A DNA stretch of 64,000 nucleotides from Atriophallophorus winterbourni (Eukaryota; Platyhelminthes; Trematoda; Plagiorchiida; Microphallidae). How positions within the stretch are numbered: the stretch's first letter is position 1; each line of letters starts with the position of its first letter. The translations under genes and the position numbers were made by a program. The stretch is taken from NCBI GenBank assembly GCA_013407085.1, contig JACCGJ010000219.1, positions 1 through 64,000 on the forward strand, in the 5' to 3' direction. The notes below the pieces were generated by a model. It saw nothing but the letters and a program-made list of their open reading frames with translations. It made no database searches and had not been told where the DNA came from. This document shows, piece by piece, positions 21,070 through 31,436 of this stretch.

Positions 21070-22187
21070 CGTAGAACTATACGTCGTGATACCGTTTTGT
21101 CCTGGCGTTCAAGCTACGATTCCTTTCCCACCATGGTATATCGGGATATATGCGGCAGTTTGAGTCGGGATCTGTCCTGAGTAGGTAAGCATTCAGCAGT
21201 ACGTTGTCGATATCAGCCTCGCATTTCAGTGTGACCTTTAGCAAGCCAGGTTAACCAATATGAGCTGAAGTTGAGTGGCGAGTTAGACGAGTCACTCTGT
21301 CTGGGATTACATGTTAAATTTGCATTAAGTGGCAAAGTTGAGACCATTTCTCGACGTCGTGTATCTGTTTGCTATCAAACAGGCTTTTTTGTGACTCACT
21401 AACGTTCGTACATATCACGCTCAGTGTGTTTGGGGAGTTATTTTGGCGTATCGGAAATTTTGATTTTTTCGAATTTAAAACATTTGAGGCTTCACTTTGT
21501 GAGTCGGGTACAGCAGCTTTGGAGTTTACAGCTGAGACCGATCGCAGCAGCATATCTCTGTATGAATTTCCTACTCCCGTGGTCGCTTTAACTGATTCCA
21601 AAACGGGATTAACCCTGCTGTTTTCTTTTTTTTGTCACACCAATAGCCTTAATCTCAGATTCCTTCAGTGGTGGTTCCGAAATCTTTGTATTAATAACAT
21701 GGTTTACATCAGTGGACACTTGCATACTCACATGATTTACCAATATTTCCTCCACACGATGAAGGCTCAGAAGAAGAAGAAGAAGAAGAAAAATAGCTTT
21801 ATTCGAGCTGGAAACTGTCCATTCTATTTTCTATTTTGGCTTCAAAAGCATTGGCATCGTGCAAGGATTTAGCTCTCCAACGAACACATACATAGCAGGC
21901 GCCTGGAAACTTTTTATTATTTATTAATGCCATCGAATCAGGGGCTAATGTACGGGCACATTTACTATGGATTTTACCCACAGAAAACACGTTATGACTT
22001 TACTCGTCATGGGATTAACCGGTTGTTCACACACTTTGCACGTGACCTCGGGACAATTCTGCGTGTCGAGATTCGTCCTATCAGCTGGGCCGGTCGTGAC
22101 CATTGTTACGTTCGCCTGATCCAGGGCATTGGCACAGAGGTCAAGTTGGTTCCATGTCGCTGTCAGGTGAACAATCTTCGCTGTCAC
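21070..22187 (-). pseudogene. Family E/B ORF1 (PHD finger plus RRM-like region), broken
   Basis: The finger is split between frames: CKVCEQPVNPMTSKVITC at about 22050-22000 and IHSKCARTLAPDSMALINNK then GACYVC at about 21965-21890. Downstream come KIENRMDSFQLE, then at 21601-21314 MESVKATTGVGNSYRDMLLR and SVICTNVSESQKSLFDSKQ with WSQLCHLMQ. The plus copy at 48.8-49.9 kb has the same order at high identity. A 36-bp AAG-rich insert at about 21770-21806 is absent from the other copy. ORF1 ends early at the deletion junction near 21040. Confidence 0.7.
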
Positions 22188-22740
22188 AGCTTGATCGATC
22201 GATTTTTTGTCCGTACGTTGGATCTCGTGATGCGGTCACACATGTTGGTAGCCTGAAGTGGGTCGTTCGGCTGAGTGGTGGGCGATTGGTCTACTGGTCG
22301 ATGTGGCTGCTTTGGAACTCGTGATTACGTTATTTAGCAAACAATCCACTATAACTCTTTAACCACACAAGGTAGAACACAGAAACAAGTATCAAAATGC
22401 GTAGCTCGACGCGATCTTAGCAAAAACCGCAGAATAGTTAGCGATCGGAAAAGTTTGCGTGCGTGAGCAAACTGAGATATTTGCGTCGATATGGCAACTT
22501 TGCTGTGAATCAGTTAAAAAGAGCAAAACGCATAAATTCCGATAGATATGATCGAAAGTAGCACAGAATTCTTGGAATGGGATAAATCCGAGCAGATTCA
22601 GCAAATATATGACCAAAAGTGTCCGAGCAAAATATGCGACCGTACGAACGGACAAAAGCCTTAATAAACATAATTCAAATCTAAAGACGTTTTGCATGAA
22701 GTTGTCATCTAGCCTGATGATAAAACGTCCCATGCAAATT

Positions 22741-23189
22741 ACGCAAGCTTGACGAGCACCAATTGTGCAACATTCATACCCTCAGCTGGGACTATTCCTA
22801 TCTATTGCACAATAGTTCGGGCGAGCAACTAGTAAGCAAGCCAGACACTGGAAATGTTTTAGCCGAATAACAACATAAACCTGTGAACGACAACTTTACT
22901 AACAAGATTGTCAGCGCAGAAACCTAACACAAAAATATTTAAAACCAAGATCCTTGAAGACCAATCCTCGTGCACGACAACTAATGAAACAACTTAGTCT
23001 GATCTGCACAAACGACTCGACAAATAATCAGGCGTTTTCGACAATGAGAGACCAAAATGTGAAGATTGAATTGGACCAGAAATAACGCAAAGGTTGGGTG
23101 TGCCATCGCAATAATATCCCGAAAAACTGAGGTAAACAAGCGAGGTGACCATGAGAACGAGATTCAGGTTATCACCCCCCATTAGGATA
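22741..23189. other. No recognised feature
   Basis: Degenerate sequence. It may extend the Penelope-like fragment that follows, but I could not align it to anything. Confidence 0.35.
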
Positions 23190-23440
23190 CAACCAGCGGA
23201 GAATTTTGGTTCAGGAACATGTCTGATAGACCCTTAAAGGGGGAACGAACAACAAATTCACGCACACGGACGCATCTTCAATTTCAAAGACCCCGATTAC
23301 ACTGATTTCCTAGCCAGTTTGGAATCAACAATCAAATCTCACACCCTGGCAGAGGATGTGCAAGATGAAGTTCGCCAGCGAATCGTACCGGGACTCAACA
23401 GAAATGTTGAACACGACACATTAAAATCTAAATGAAGGTG
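23190..23440 (+). pseudogene. Possible Penelope-like element fragment (N-terminal RT region)
   Basis: A plus frame near 23208 reads FRNMSDRPLK. A second frame from about 23275 reads FNFKDPDYTDFLASLESTIK and then LAEDVQDEVRQRIVPGLNR. The arrangement NLSDRPLxxxE ... Fhxxhxxxhxxhxhxxxxxxxhxxxh resembles the region upstream of the RT in Penelope-like and related trematode retroelements, as I recall it. No GIY-YIG or RT catalytic block was seen nearby. The coding look is clear (about 50 codons without a stop); the family is uncertain. Confidence 0.35.
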
Positions 23441-24713
23441 TTCATTTGACTGAAAATAAAAGTCAGTAACCGCTATCTCCTCTCCGAAAAAGCAAGAATG
23501 GCCGTCATAATAAATAACTACTTCAGGGTTCAGCAACGTGAAGAATAACGAACGAAAATCAGAAAACGGGTTGAAAGCGAATACGACGCTGTTTAGTACC
23601 GTGATGGTCACACCCCGCGCTTACACTTCATAGCCAGTTTCTAGCTGATTTGTTATAGTGAGCTCGACTGTAACACTTGCTTGAATTGCATAGCAAAATG
23701 GGATTCGTGCATACGAATGACGTCAATTCCTGCCTGCCTTATAAGTCAATACGCTGGCCTATTACAGAATAGTTGTGTCGCAATCTTCGTAGTTATATAC
23801 TCGCGCGAGATCTTCTGTGGGACACTTTGAAGTAGACCGTTGTGAAGCTATGAGTAAATGCAACATTTCAGCAGGCGTTGCAGAGAGCGCCGGTGCACAA
23901 AAATGGGTTCATTTACTAGTGTCGGTACTGCAGTTCAGATAAAGTAGAGATAGTTTTTCCGGTTATACCCGGGTCTCTTACATGTAACATGCTGTTTACA
24001 CCTGATAACACGATTTTACACAACTGCGGAACAACATAATCCTTTCCTTACCAAAAGGATATGTTGTGTGGTTGACGTGCAAATAAGCTTAATCTCATTG
24101 ATGCATGATATGGATGGCAAACAATTTTTGATATCAACACTGCTATCATTTACGAATCAGAGTTGTGAGAAGGAAGTATGTGGGTCAAACTACCGTTGAG
24201 ATTCAAACTTTTAGGAAGACTACCTGCACGTTTTATTCAAAATTTTAAATGATACATTGAGCATGATTTAGTTAGCCCGTAAATTGTTAATTTGCGTCAA
24301 CGCTAGGTGGTCTAAATTTGGCTCCATCGTCTTATACTTCATCATAGCACAGATCAATAACACAAAATAGCACTATTCATTCAACAAGCAACAGAACTTT
24401 AATTGAAACCAAATCACACGCATCCGCTTTCTAAGATAACCACGTGACCTATGTTACGAAACCGATCGATTGCATTAATTAAAAGCTCAAATATTTTAGC
24501 TCATTAATACTTTGGTTGACAGAGCTTTCATCACTCCACACAAGAGCTTGATGCCTAGGTTGAGTAAAAGTATTGATCGCATCTAAAACTGTCAAATTTG
24601 CGAATAAAATCAGACTTAATTAGCACAATAAAATACACTTTACCCATTTACATCAGACGGAATAATGACGATTAATTTCATAGCTTGAGCGTTATCTGTG
24701 AGATACGAACAAA
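23441..24713. other. No recognised feature
   Basis: AT-rich and stop-dense, with no repeat of other segments noticed. Confidence 0.45.
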
Positions 24714-24971
24714 AATGCGCAAGGTAAAAGTGTTCAAATTAGAAGAGACGAATGAAATTAGATCAAAACTTGAAAAAATACGAGACGCATAGCATGAGCT
24801 CAGAGGAACTACGATTAAGGCGTCTTCCACCTCACGAAATCTATTAGAATTGGATATGAATGCAACCAGTTTAAGAATCTCGGAAGAAAAGCGCAAGGCA
24901 AAGTAGCAGTATGTGTATCTCCCAGCTGAATTGCATTTACACGGAACAAAACCTGATGAGACGATATCCAG
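24714..24971 (+). pseudogene. Unassigned decayed coding fragment next to repeat R
   Basis: One plus frame from an ATG at 24714 stays readable for about 90 codons with only two TAG stops. It reads MRKVKVFKLEETNEIRSKLE, then ELRGTTIKASSTSRNLLELD, then LRISEEKRKAK and YVYLPAELHLHGTKP. The composition is charged and helix-forming, unlike random AT-rich sequence. It abuts copy 4 of repeat R, so it may be coding sequence of the element that R belongs to. No family was recognised. Confidence 0.4.
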
Positions 24972-25056
24972 GTGCTCCTCACACATCCCGTACTAGCACA
25001 ACACAAACCGTTTTTGGCTGTTCTCCGTCATCGGGTAAAGACAATAAGATTCACTG
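24972..25056 (+). repeat. Dispersed repeat R, copy 4, left part (split by LINE A)
   Basis: Blocks CTCCTCACACATCCC, TTTTTGGCTGTTCTCCGTCA and GATTCACTGAG match copies 1-3. The consensus then continues with CCTTGAAACA, which is found at 26178 on the other side of the family A insertion. Confidence 0.7.
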
Positions 25057-26167
25057 AGAAGTCAGAAAGTTTTATGGTAGAAAAAGCAGTAAGTTTAAGA
25101 ATAACCACAGGATGATGAGTTATATGGAGTAAAAATATAAAATCTCTCTCCTATCGAGAAAAATAACGACAAATACCAATCGAGATTGCGGAATGCCTAA
25201 AGCCTTTGGATGTTTTGGTATTCGAGTAAGGCCATTGATCTTTAACAAGTGTTTTAGGGGATGGTTTTCAGTATGCGTGAATTTGAATGCCAACAGGAGG
25301 TCACTCGGTATCGGTCGTTGGGTAAAATCGTGTAGATTCAGTTTTAACATTTGCTCTTTGAAAGGCAAAATTCTGTAATGGGAGACCAACTTTGTCGCAC
25401 GATCATACATTCTGTCAAGTAGTTCGATATCCTTCCTGAGTCATGGGGCTCAGGCTTGGATGGAATATTCCACAACAGGACGTACATACGTATTAATTAA
25501 CCGTGAAAATCCAGAATATACTTTTCAGAAGACACAAGATACGACATGCTTTATTGTACACTGTTCGTCAATGATCTCCAGACTTAAGGTCAAACGACAC
25601 CCAGATACCGAGATCTTTCACTGCGGTGGTGCAGACGAGATCTAGCGTTCCAAGCTGATACATGTGGTGCAGATATTTTCCAAGCCGCTGCATTTTGCAT
25701 TTCGTAGGGTTAAATGGTAATTCGTTTGTCTTGGACCAACGAAATAAGGTGCACAGATCCCGTTGTAATGCCGTACAGTCATTAACAGACATGGCACGTT
25801 TCCATATTCTGATATCATCGGCAAACACGATCAAGTTATATCCAATATTCTCCACTATATCGTTCATATACACCAAGAACAGAAGAGGTCCAAGCACCGA
25901 TCCTTGCGGAATTCCACTTGTGACGTCTATTTATCTTGAGATGGTGCTGCCAACGCGAATTTCTGTTCATCTGTAAGGTAGTACCTTCGCCAATTGAGCA
26001 ACATTCACGTTAATCCGTAAGCTTCGACATTTTTAATTAAGATGTCATGGTTGACTCTATAGGAAGCTTTGGAAATATCGATATAGCAAGCATGTACAAC
26101 CTCACCTTCGTCTAGTGCCTTGCTCCAAACCTCGAACTTTTGAAGAAGGTTAGATAAACTGCAAGCT
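25057..26167 (-). mobile_element. Family A CR1-like LINE, 5'-truncated, inserted into repeat R
   Basis: Minus strand. The RT starts near 26160 (LSNLLQKFEVWSKALDEGE) with CYIDISKASYRVNHDILIKN. The frame at 25897-25568 begins MLGPLLFLVYMNDIV and contains LIVFADDIRIWKRAMSVNDC, so the catalytic FADD is intact, and continues to LVCTTAVKDLGIWVSFDL. The post-RT domain has IYHRATKLV-like and HSRL-like blocks (25410-25120). The 3' hairpin and GTCAGAAAGTTTTATGG end are at about 25057-25110. Stops in the flanking parts make it inactive. Confidence 0.85.
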
Positions 26168-26258
26168 CAATTTGCCTTGAAACAATAAAGAAGTGGTAAA
26201 CAAGGTCACATATTGAAGTCGTTGTTTAATAGGGTTCGTACACCGAATACAAACACAG
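26168..26258 (+). repeat. Dispersed repeat R, copy 4, right part
   Basis: CCTTGAAACAATAAAGAAGT, GGTAAACAAGG and AATAGGGTTCGTAC align with the complement of copy 2 and its continuation (18560-18480), including the block TAGGGTTCGTACGACGAA. Together with 24972-25056 it forms one R copy broken by family A. Confidence 0.65.
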
Positions 26259-26336
26259 CATCACAATGCGATTCTAGATCAAATGCACCAGAAACCCAGA
26301 GCTTTTCTGAGTTTGATATATTTGTATCTATTCCTA

Positions 26337-27180
26337 TTTTTATTCATAGATGATATTTAGGTAAAAAGCTATGCTTTACAAGACCCACAAAAATGTACAT
26401 CGGGTCGGATGGTAAAAAATATCAAAATATTGTTAGATTATTGTCATACGTGAAAACATACTTGTCCATGTGGATATCTAGTGATTTCTTGAAAACGTCA
26501 ACGGTTCCAGATTGTACCACATGAGTAGGTAAACTGTTCTACAATTGCACATTGCGAACGGAAAATGCATATTTGCGGCAGTTCAACCTGCTATGCTCTT
26601 GGTATAGTTTCGATTGGTGACCTCGCAGATGTGTTATGGGAAAGATGAAACAAATGACCGCAAGGATGATTTGTTTGATTAAGCATTGTCCAAATGAATA
26701 TTAGTGCTCCTCGTCTCCGTCTGCATTGAGCCGAATGCAAATTCAATATTTTAAGTCTCATTTCGTAAGGATATTTAGATAGTACCGGTTCGAGTCTTGT
26801 CCCTCTGCGCTGTGGAGTTTCTAATAGCAGAATATCTTTTTTCAACCAAGGATCCCATGCTGTTACAGCATATTCAACATGAGGACGGATGTACGTTGAA
26901 ATCAATTTGCAGGCAATATTGGGGTCAAACGAACCTAGGACTCTTCTAAGGAGACCAAGTTGCTTTTAGCTTTGCAGGCAGCCAGTCGACATTGCATTGA
27001 GTTTCCTAAGTCTGATTGGATAACCACGCCTAAATCGTTTTCGGAGGAGGCGGGTTTAATAACAGTGCGACCTAGATAATATTCTTTGTTCAGCTTGCTG
27101 TTGAGATACAATAGGCTGCATTTCGAAGCATTCAGTGGCATTTCGTTGTCTAGGGACCAGGTGTAAATCATATATGAAAC
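26337..27180 (-). mobile_element. Family C LINE 3' copy, 5'-truncated
   Basis: Minus strand. The frame at 27171-26935 reads WSLDNEMPLNASKCSLLYLN, then YYLGRTVIKPASSENDLGVV and MQCRLAACKAKSNL. The frame at 26905-26591 has MISTYIRPHVEYAVTAWDPW and TPQRRGTRLEPVLSKYPYEM. The HSRLNCRKYAFSVRNVQ block is near 26570-26600 and the hairpin near 26360-26385. It is truncated at the same 5' point as the copy at 16.44 kb. Confidence 0.85.
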
Positions 27181-28080
27181 AGTACAGATGGCAGTGGCAC
27201 TTCAAGTTAAAGTCTTCATATCATTTCCGAAGTTCAAGTCCTTTAATTTGAAAGTCTTACATTTTTCTTAAACTTTCATAATCTTCATGCAGGAAGTTGC
27301 TGATATTGTCTTCTCGGTACACAACAAGAATTCAGCTAACATCTAACAAGTGCGTGTGACACTCCTTGAACAATGTCTTTGCTGCAGGTGCCATCTGGTA
27401 ATACTATTTGTGTCATCAGACAGGTGGAAACATAATATTCGTAGATTCCCATAAGAACCACAGGTTCGAAAGTATACTTGAATTCAATTCCTAAAATTGG
27501 ATTTTTATTTAATCTTGCTGCCTCATTCAGTTTTGCACCGAAAAACTAAAAATCAATTATTTTCATGACGAAGAAGTTGGAATCACACAACTCACCATTT
27601 ATGATTTTAAAATAACTTCTTGCGAGTAATATATGATTTGGCGATTGTTTCAAACTGACCGTGCAAAGATTTATGTTGATATCTGAAATCGCTTTATTTT
27701 CCAGATCAGAACCCAGGTAATAATTACCCGAAATGCTGAACACTGAGAATCATTATACTATTAGTCACTATTGAGTTGGGATCACGGCCACATTGACCAT
27801 ATCACAAAAGTAAAGAATGTTTATGGCAGAAATAAACAATCAGTCAAACAAAAACAAGAGGAGGACGATATATATATATATATATATGTGTGTGTGAAGA
27901 CAAAAATGATGTTATCAATCTCGGCGTCTAGTGAAAGGTTACTTGCGATCGATGAACCAAGATATATGGAATGATGTACTGGTTCAAGCTTACAATTTTT
28001 GCGAGTCGAACCAATAGCTACATTGCACGATCCTACATTGTGTAAGATAAATACAATCAAGTGCATATAGAGTCTATATT
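27181..28080. other. No recognised gene; contains a TA/TG microsatellite
   Basis: No protein motif was found on either strand. The run (TA)n(TG)n at 27868-27896 is the only clear structure. Confidence 0.5.
27868..27896. repeat. (TA)n(TG)n microsatellite
   Basis: About ten TA units pass directly into five TG units. Confidence 0.9.
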
Positions 28081-28099
28081 ATAGACGAGTGCTCAGTGT

Positions 28100-29750
28100 T
28101 TAACTAACAAATTAGCTGAATTATGTGAGCTTTGTGACAGACATTCACCTGATTTGGTTGCAGTTACAATGACTTGGTTCCAGCCCTACATGACTAATGC
28201 TGAGCTATCGATTCCGAAAATGACACTACTCCGTCGCGATCACCTTAGATCCGGCGGAGGAGTTGCAGTCTACTTTCATGAACGTTTAGCGCAGTGTAAC
28301 GTAATCGATCATCTAGACCTCAGCTTTACTGATGTGGTGTTCAGTAAACCTAGCCAATGGAGATAAATTTACAATCGGCATCATTTACCGCTCGCCGTCA
28401 TCCGAAAGCTCATTAAATGATAACCAATCGAATCCTTGCAATGCATCACAAGCTGCCAGACTATTCGATTGCTGGTCATGGACGATTTTAGTCTCTCTCG
28501 TCTCTTTTTAAGAACTAAACACTCCCTGCATTCGTTTGAACATAAGTTCAAGGTGGTTATCGAAATTGCTTCACTGCACAACAACATTGACCGGACAACT
28601 CGCAGACGGGGTCTTGATCAACCTTCAACCCATTACCTTGTCTTAACGCCTGGAATAATAGGAATGTTGCTGAATTGGAGAAGGGACTATCTTACTGATA
28701 GACACGTTCAAATTTGCTTGGTACGCAAGATCTCGTCTGCACCACCGCAGAAAAAGTTCGCGGTGTCTGGGTATCGTTTAACCTTAAGCCTGGACATCAT
28801 TGGTGGACAGTGCACAATGAAGCCTGACGTATCTTGTGTCCTCTAAAAAGGATATTCTGGATTTTCGCGTGCGAAACCTTACCCCGGTTAATTAATACGC
28901 ATGTACGTCCTGATATGGAATATTCAATCGAAGCATGGGCACCATGTCTGAGGAAGGATATCGAATTACTTGACAGGATTTATCATCGTGCGACAAAATT
29001 GGTCACACGTTACAGAACTTTCAAGATTCAAGATTTATGGTTGAAAAAGCAATTAACTTTACAATAACCACAGGGTGGAAATATAGGTACAAATGTATAT
29101 ATATATATATATATAAGTATAAATAAAATCAAAATCAATGGGACAATGATAGCTTATTAATAGTTTGGGGAAAAATTCGGATTAGCTCTCATATAATCGT
29201 CAAGTTTTGATTTGAATATAGATAAACTGTTTGAGCTTACCAAATCGGAAGGTAGGGAATTCCAAGCAAAGCAAATAAAAATACCTGCGGCAGTTCCGTT
29301 TGGAATGTGGTATTTCCAACTTGCAACCATGGCCACGGCTGTTGCTGACGAATGTTAGAACTAAATCTATACGATTATACCAAACGACGGATACGGAGTG
29401 ACCTGTTGGCATTCAAAATCTTGAATATTGAAAATCATCCCCTAAAACACTTGCTAAAGCCCAATAGCTTTACTCGAACACGAAAACATTCAAAGGCATT
29501 AAGCATTTCACATTCTCGATTGGATATTCGTCCTAATTTTTCTCGGTAAGAATTAGTTTCACTTGGAACATTTTGCCTGAAGAAATCATGCCCTCGGAAT
29601 CGGTTGAGGTTTTCACTTCTAAACTCGATGAGTATTTGACATAGCATGCGGTATGTAACTGTCCCTATTGATTTTGAATGATTTTATATTTTTACTCGAT
29701 ATACCTCGTCATCCTATGGTTCTTGTTAAGCTTCCTGCTTTTTCTATCAG
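28100..29750 (+). mobile_element. Family A CR1-like LINE with two internal deletions and a nested B tail
   Basis: On the plus strand the endonuclease N-terminal half (about 28120-28370) reads HSPDLVAVTMTWFQPYMT and then GGGVAVYFHERLAQC. A GDFS-like VMDDFSLSR lies near 28475, and LDQPSTHYLVLTP near 28615-28650. The frame then jumps to GMLLNWRRDYLTDRHVQI (RT middle), then to a decayed EKDLGVWVSF region near 28740-28800, so the catalytic RT block is missing. The post-RT domain (LINTHVRPDMEYSIEAWAPC, IYHRATKLVTRYRTF) is interrupted at 29019-29345 by a family B tail and resumes as LNLYDYTKRRIRSDLLAFKI. Confidence 0.8.
29019..29345 (-). mobile_element. Family B LINE 3' end nested in family A
   Basis: Minus-strand copy of 51.17-51.45 plus 52.65-52.71 kb. 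Shared landmarks are HGCKLEIPHSKRNCRRYFYL, EFPTFR...FIYIQIKT, a TA microsatellite (29096-29115), the hairpin GTGGTTATTG...CAACCAT and a TTCAAGA tail (29021-29034). Family A coding resumes at about 29349. Confidence 0.85.
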
Positions 29751-30065
29751 ATACGTTGTGAATTCTCGGGTGATGATTGAATGCGGTACACTACCTTGAC
29801 CAAAGACTTTGATCTTGTTTATGTCGATGACCTTGATTTTCATAGTGTGGAGGCGCAAAGTGTATTAGCGATGAGTGTTAATCGCGAGATTTCGAATGAT
29901 ATAAAGAAAATCACCCCCGGCACGACACCAAAACAGAAAGCGCCGAACAATTTGATGACGACAATTGCGAACCCGTAATAATTCTGGTTTCGGAAGAATT
30001 GTATTAGAACTGTTCGAGCGACATCTTTGGAAGTATGAAAGCCAGATTATACACGGATCACGCGT
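29751..30065 (+). repeat. LTR-element-like fragment (polyprotein end), plus orientation
   Basis: Aligns with 31090-30770 (minus) and 10720-10450 (minus) over blocks such as ACAATTGCGAACCCGTAATA and TGTATTAGAACTGTTCGAGC. The frame at 29781-29978 includes NREISNDIKKITPGTTPKQK, matching SHEFSDDIRYITLRQSTRAR of the other copy. Inferred C-terminal end of an LTR-retrotransposon polyprotein. Confidence 0.4.
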
Positions 30066-30439
30066 CACAGATCGCTTTTCATCCGTGTATACCGAAGTGG
30101 AAAAAGGGTTTTTGCAGGTCCCGTAGTCGATTGAATTCTATTTGGCCGATTGCTTTGCATCCACACAACTTGGAATCAAGTGTAAAGTCAATTCCTTCAG
30201 AAGGTTGAGTGTGCTGCTGGGTCAAAAAGTATAAAAGTTTTTTATTTGAGACGATTGAAAACAAGTTATGACCATAACACACAGCATTTTTCGAAGTTTG
30301 CGATTTGCTACTCGGTTTCTCGCCTACTAATCTCAACAACTAAAGAGCTCAAAGACCGTAATATTGTGCAACTGTCAATTTTACGGCCGTCAATTGAGGC
30401 CGAATCAAGTTTCCAGTTTTAATGTCTATCACATTGTTT
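30066..30439. other. Unassigned sequence with one 86-codon minus frame
   Basis: The minus frame at 30079-30339 matches nothing I recognise. It lies between two convergent LTR-like fragments and may be part of the same dead element. Confidence 0.35.
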
Positions 30440-31090
30440 GCACTATCTTCCGTACACTCGACGCAGTATTAACCACATCACACCCTTGCGTTTCGTATCC
30501 ATTTGTCGTTCGCGTCCCAACTCATTCTTGAGATCAACCAGTCCAGTGCTAATCGCGTTGACCCAAGAATCTCATATCACAAGGGAACGCCAATTAGTCA
30601 AACGCCTTTATTGCGCACATGACAAAGAACAAAAACGCACGCCTTTCTTATATAAGCAAATCACGTAACCCCAACACTGATCTGAAAAACGTCTGTCTGA
30701 TTTGTCCGTCGATCTCGTTCTAACCGGGTTCACTTCAAGCCCTTACTACATAGGGCTCGTTTGACGGACCTTGGCAAATTGCATATTGTTCGATAGCAGA
30801 TAATGTTCCCAATCTTCTCATGTTTCAGAGGACATTGTCGCTCAAACCGTTCTCATGCAATTCTTCTGAAACTCAAATTATCACGGGTTCACGATTGTCG
30901 CCGTCGGTCGTTTTGGCGCCTCTTGCTCTTGTGCTCTGACGAAGGGTAATATACCTTATATCATCCGAAAACTCGTGACTAGCGCCGATCGCTAATGCAT
31001 TTCTGACCGTAAAATTACGACACCATTCCGAGTTAGGAGCGACAAACCAAGTATAACGAGTATCCCACATTCACGACGTGACCTAACCAG
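30440..31090 (-). repeat. LTR-like end of a retrotransposon with polyprotein C-terminus
   Basis: Minus strand. A frame at 31070-30873 ends ALAIGASHEFSDDIRYITLR and DGDNREPVII. It is followed by a spacer and then TATATAAG (30648-30655), AATAAA (30607-30612) and a block shared with 4411-4560. A TATA box about 40 bp before AATAAA fits a compact R region. I could not find the second LTR or a primer-binding site, so the assignment is tentative. Confidence 0.45.
30607..30655 (-). promoter_or_regulatory. Candidate LTR promoter and poly(A) signal
   Basis: On the minus strand CTTATATAAG precedes AATAAA by about 40 bp. The related segment at 4500-4560 keeps the AATAAA (AATAAACGCTTTTGACC) but has a weaker TATA (CATAAGATAG). 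Confidence 0.4.
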
Positions 31091-31436
31091 CAAGGTCTCG
31101 GCACATTCACATGTTTTTTTATATTTACTTAGCTACCAAAGATTTTGTTACAGATAGTGGCGCTACATCTCCAATGTTGCCGAGACAGCGATTGTCGAAG
31201 ACTTACAGAGGAATTTATTCTTTTTTCCCATTTTTAATTTTAACATTCGTATAGCGAAACCACGCGAATTGTTGCCTTATCTCCCCCCACGGACTTTAGA
31301 GACAAGCCTGTTTGACGCCACAGATGACTCACGTTACGAAAAGCTACCGTAGCTCTGAAAATGCGAGCTAAAATCTTATATAAACAAGCGTTATTGGTAA
31401 AGCAAATAGTTAAAACAGTCTAGAGTCAAAACTTAT
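31091..31436. other. No recognised feature
   Basis: Poly-T and AT-rich stretches, with no coding motif or repeat match. Confidence 0.45.

Larger units (their letters stand above)
19796..22740 (-). mobile_element. Family E/B CR1-like LINE, 5' half, 3'-truncated
   Basis: On the minus strand: 5' UTR (22740-22200, shared with 48.30-48.78 kb plus), ORF1 with PHD finger (about 22187-21070), endonuclease (21060-20559) and EN-RT linker (20090-19796). It ends at KGGCRSEVKNCKPVTLLTGD, just before the RT would begin, so the 3' half is missing. ORF1 is joined to the endonuclease by an internal deletion at about 21040. Retention of a 5' UTR without a 3' end is unusual for a LINE insertion and points to later rearrangement. 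Confidence 0.75.

Noticed and set aside
22392..22733. 113-codon minus-strand frame with hydrophobic stretches, resembling a membrane protein
   Set aside because: It lies in the family E/B 5' UTR, whose homologues at 48.3-48.5 kb and 41.63 kb are not open in this frame.
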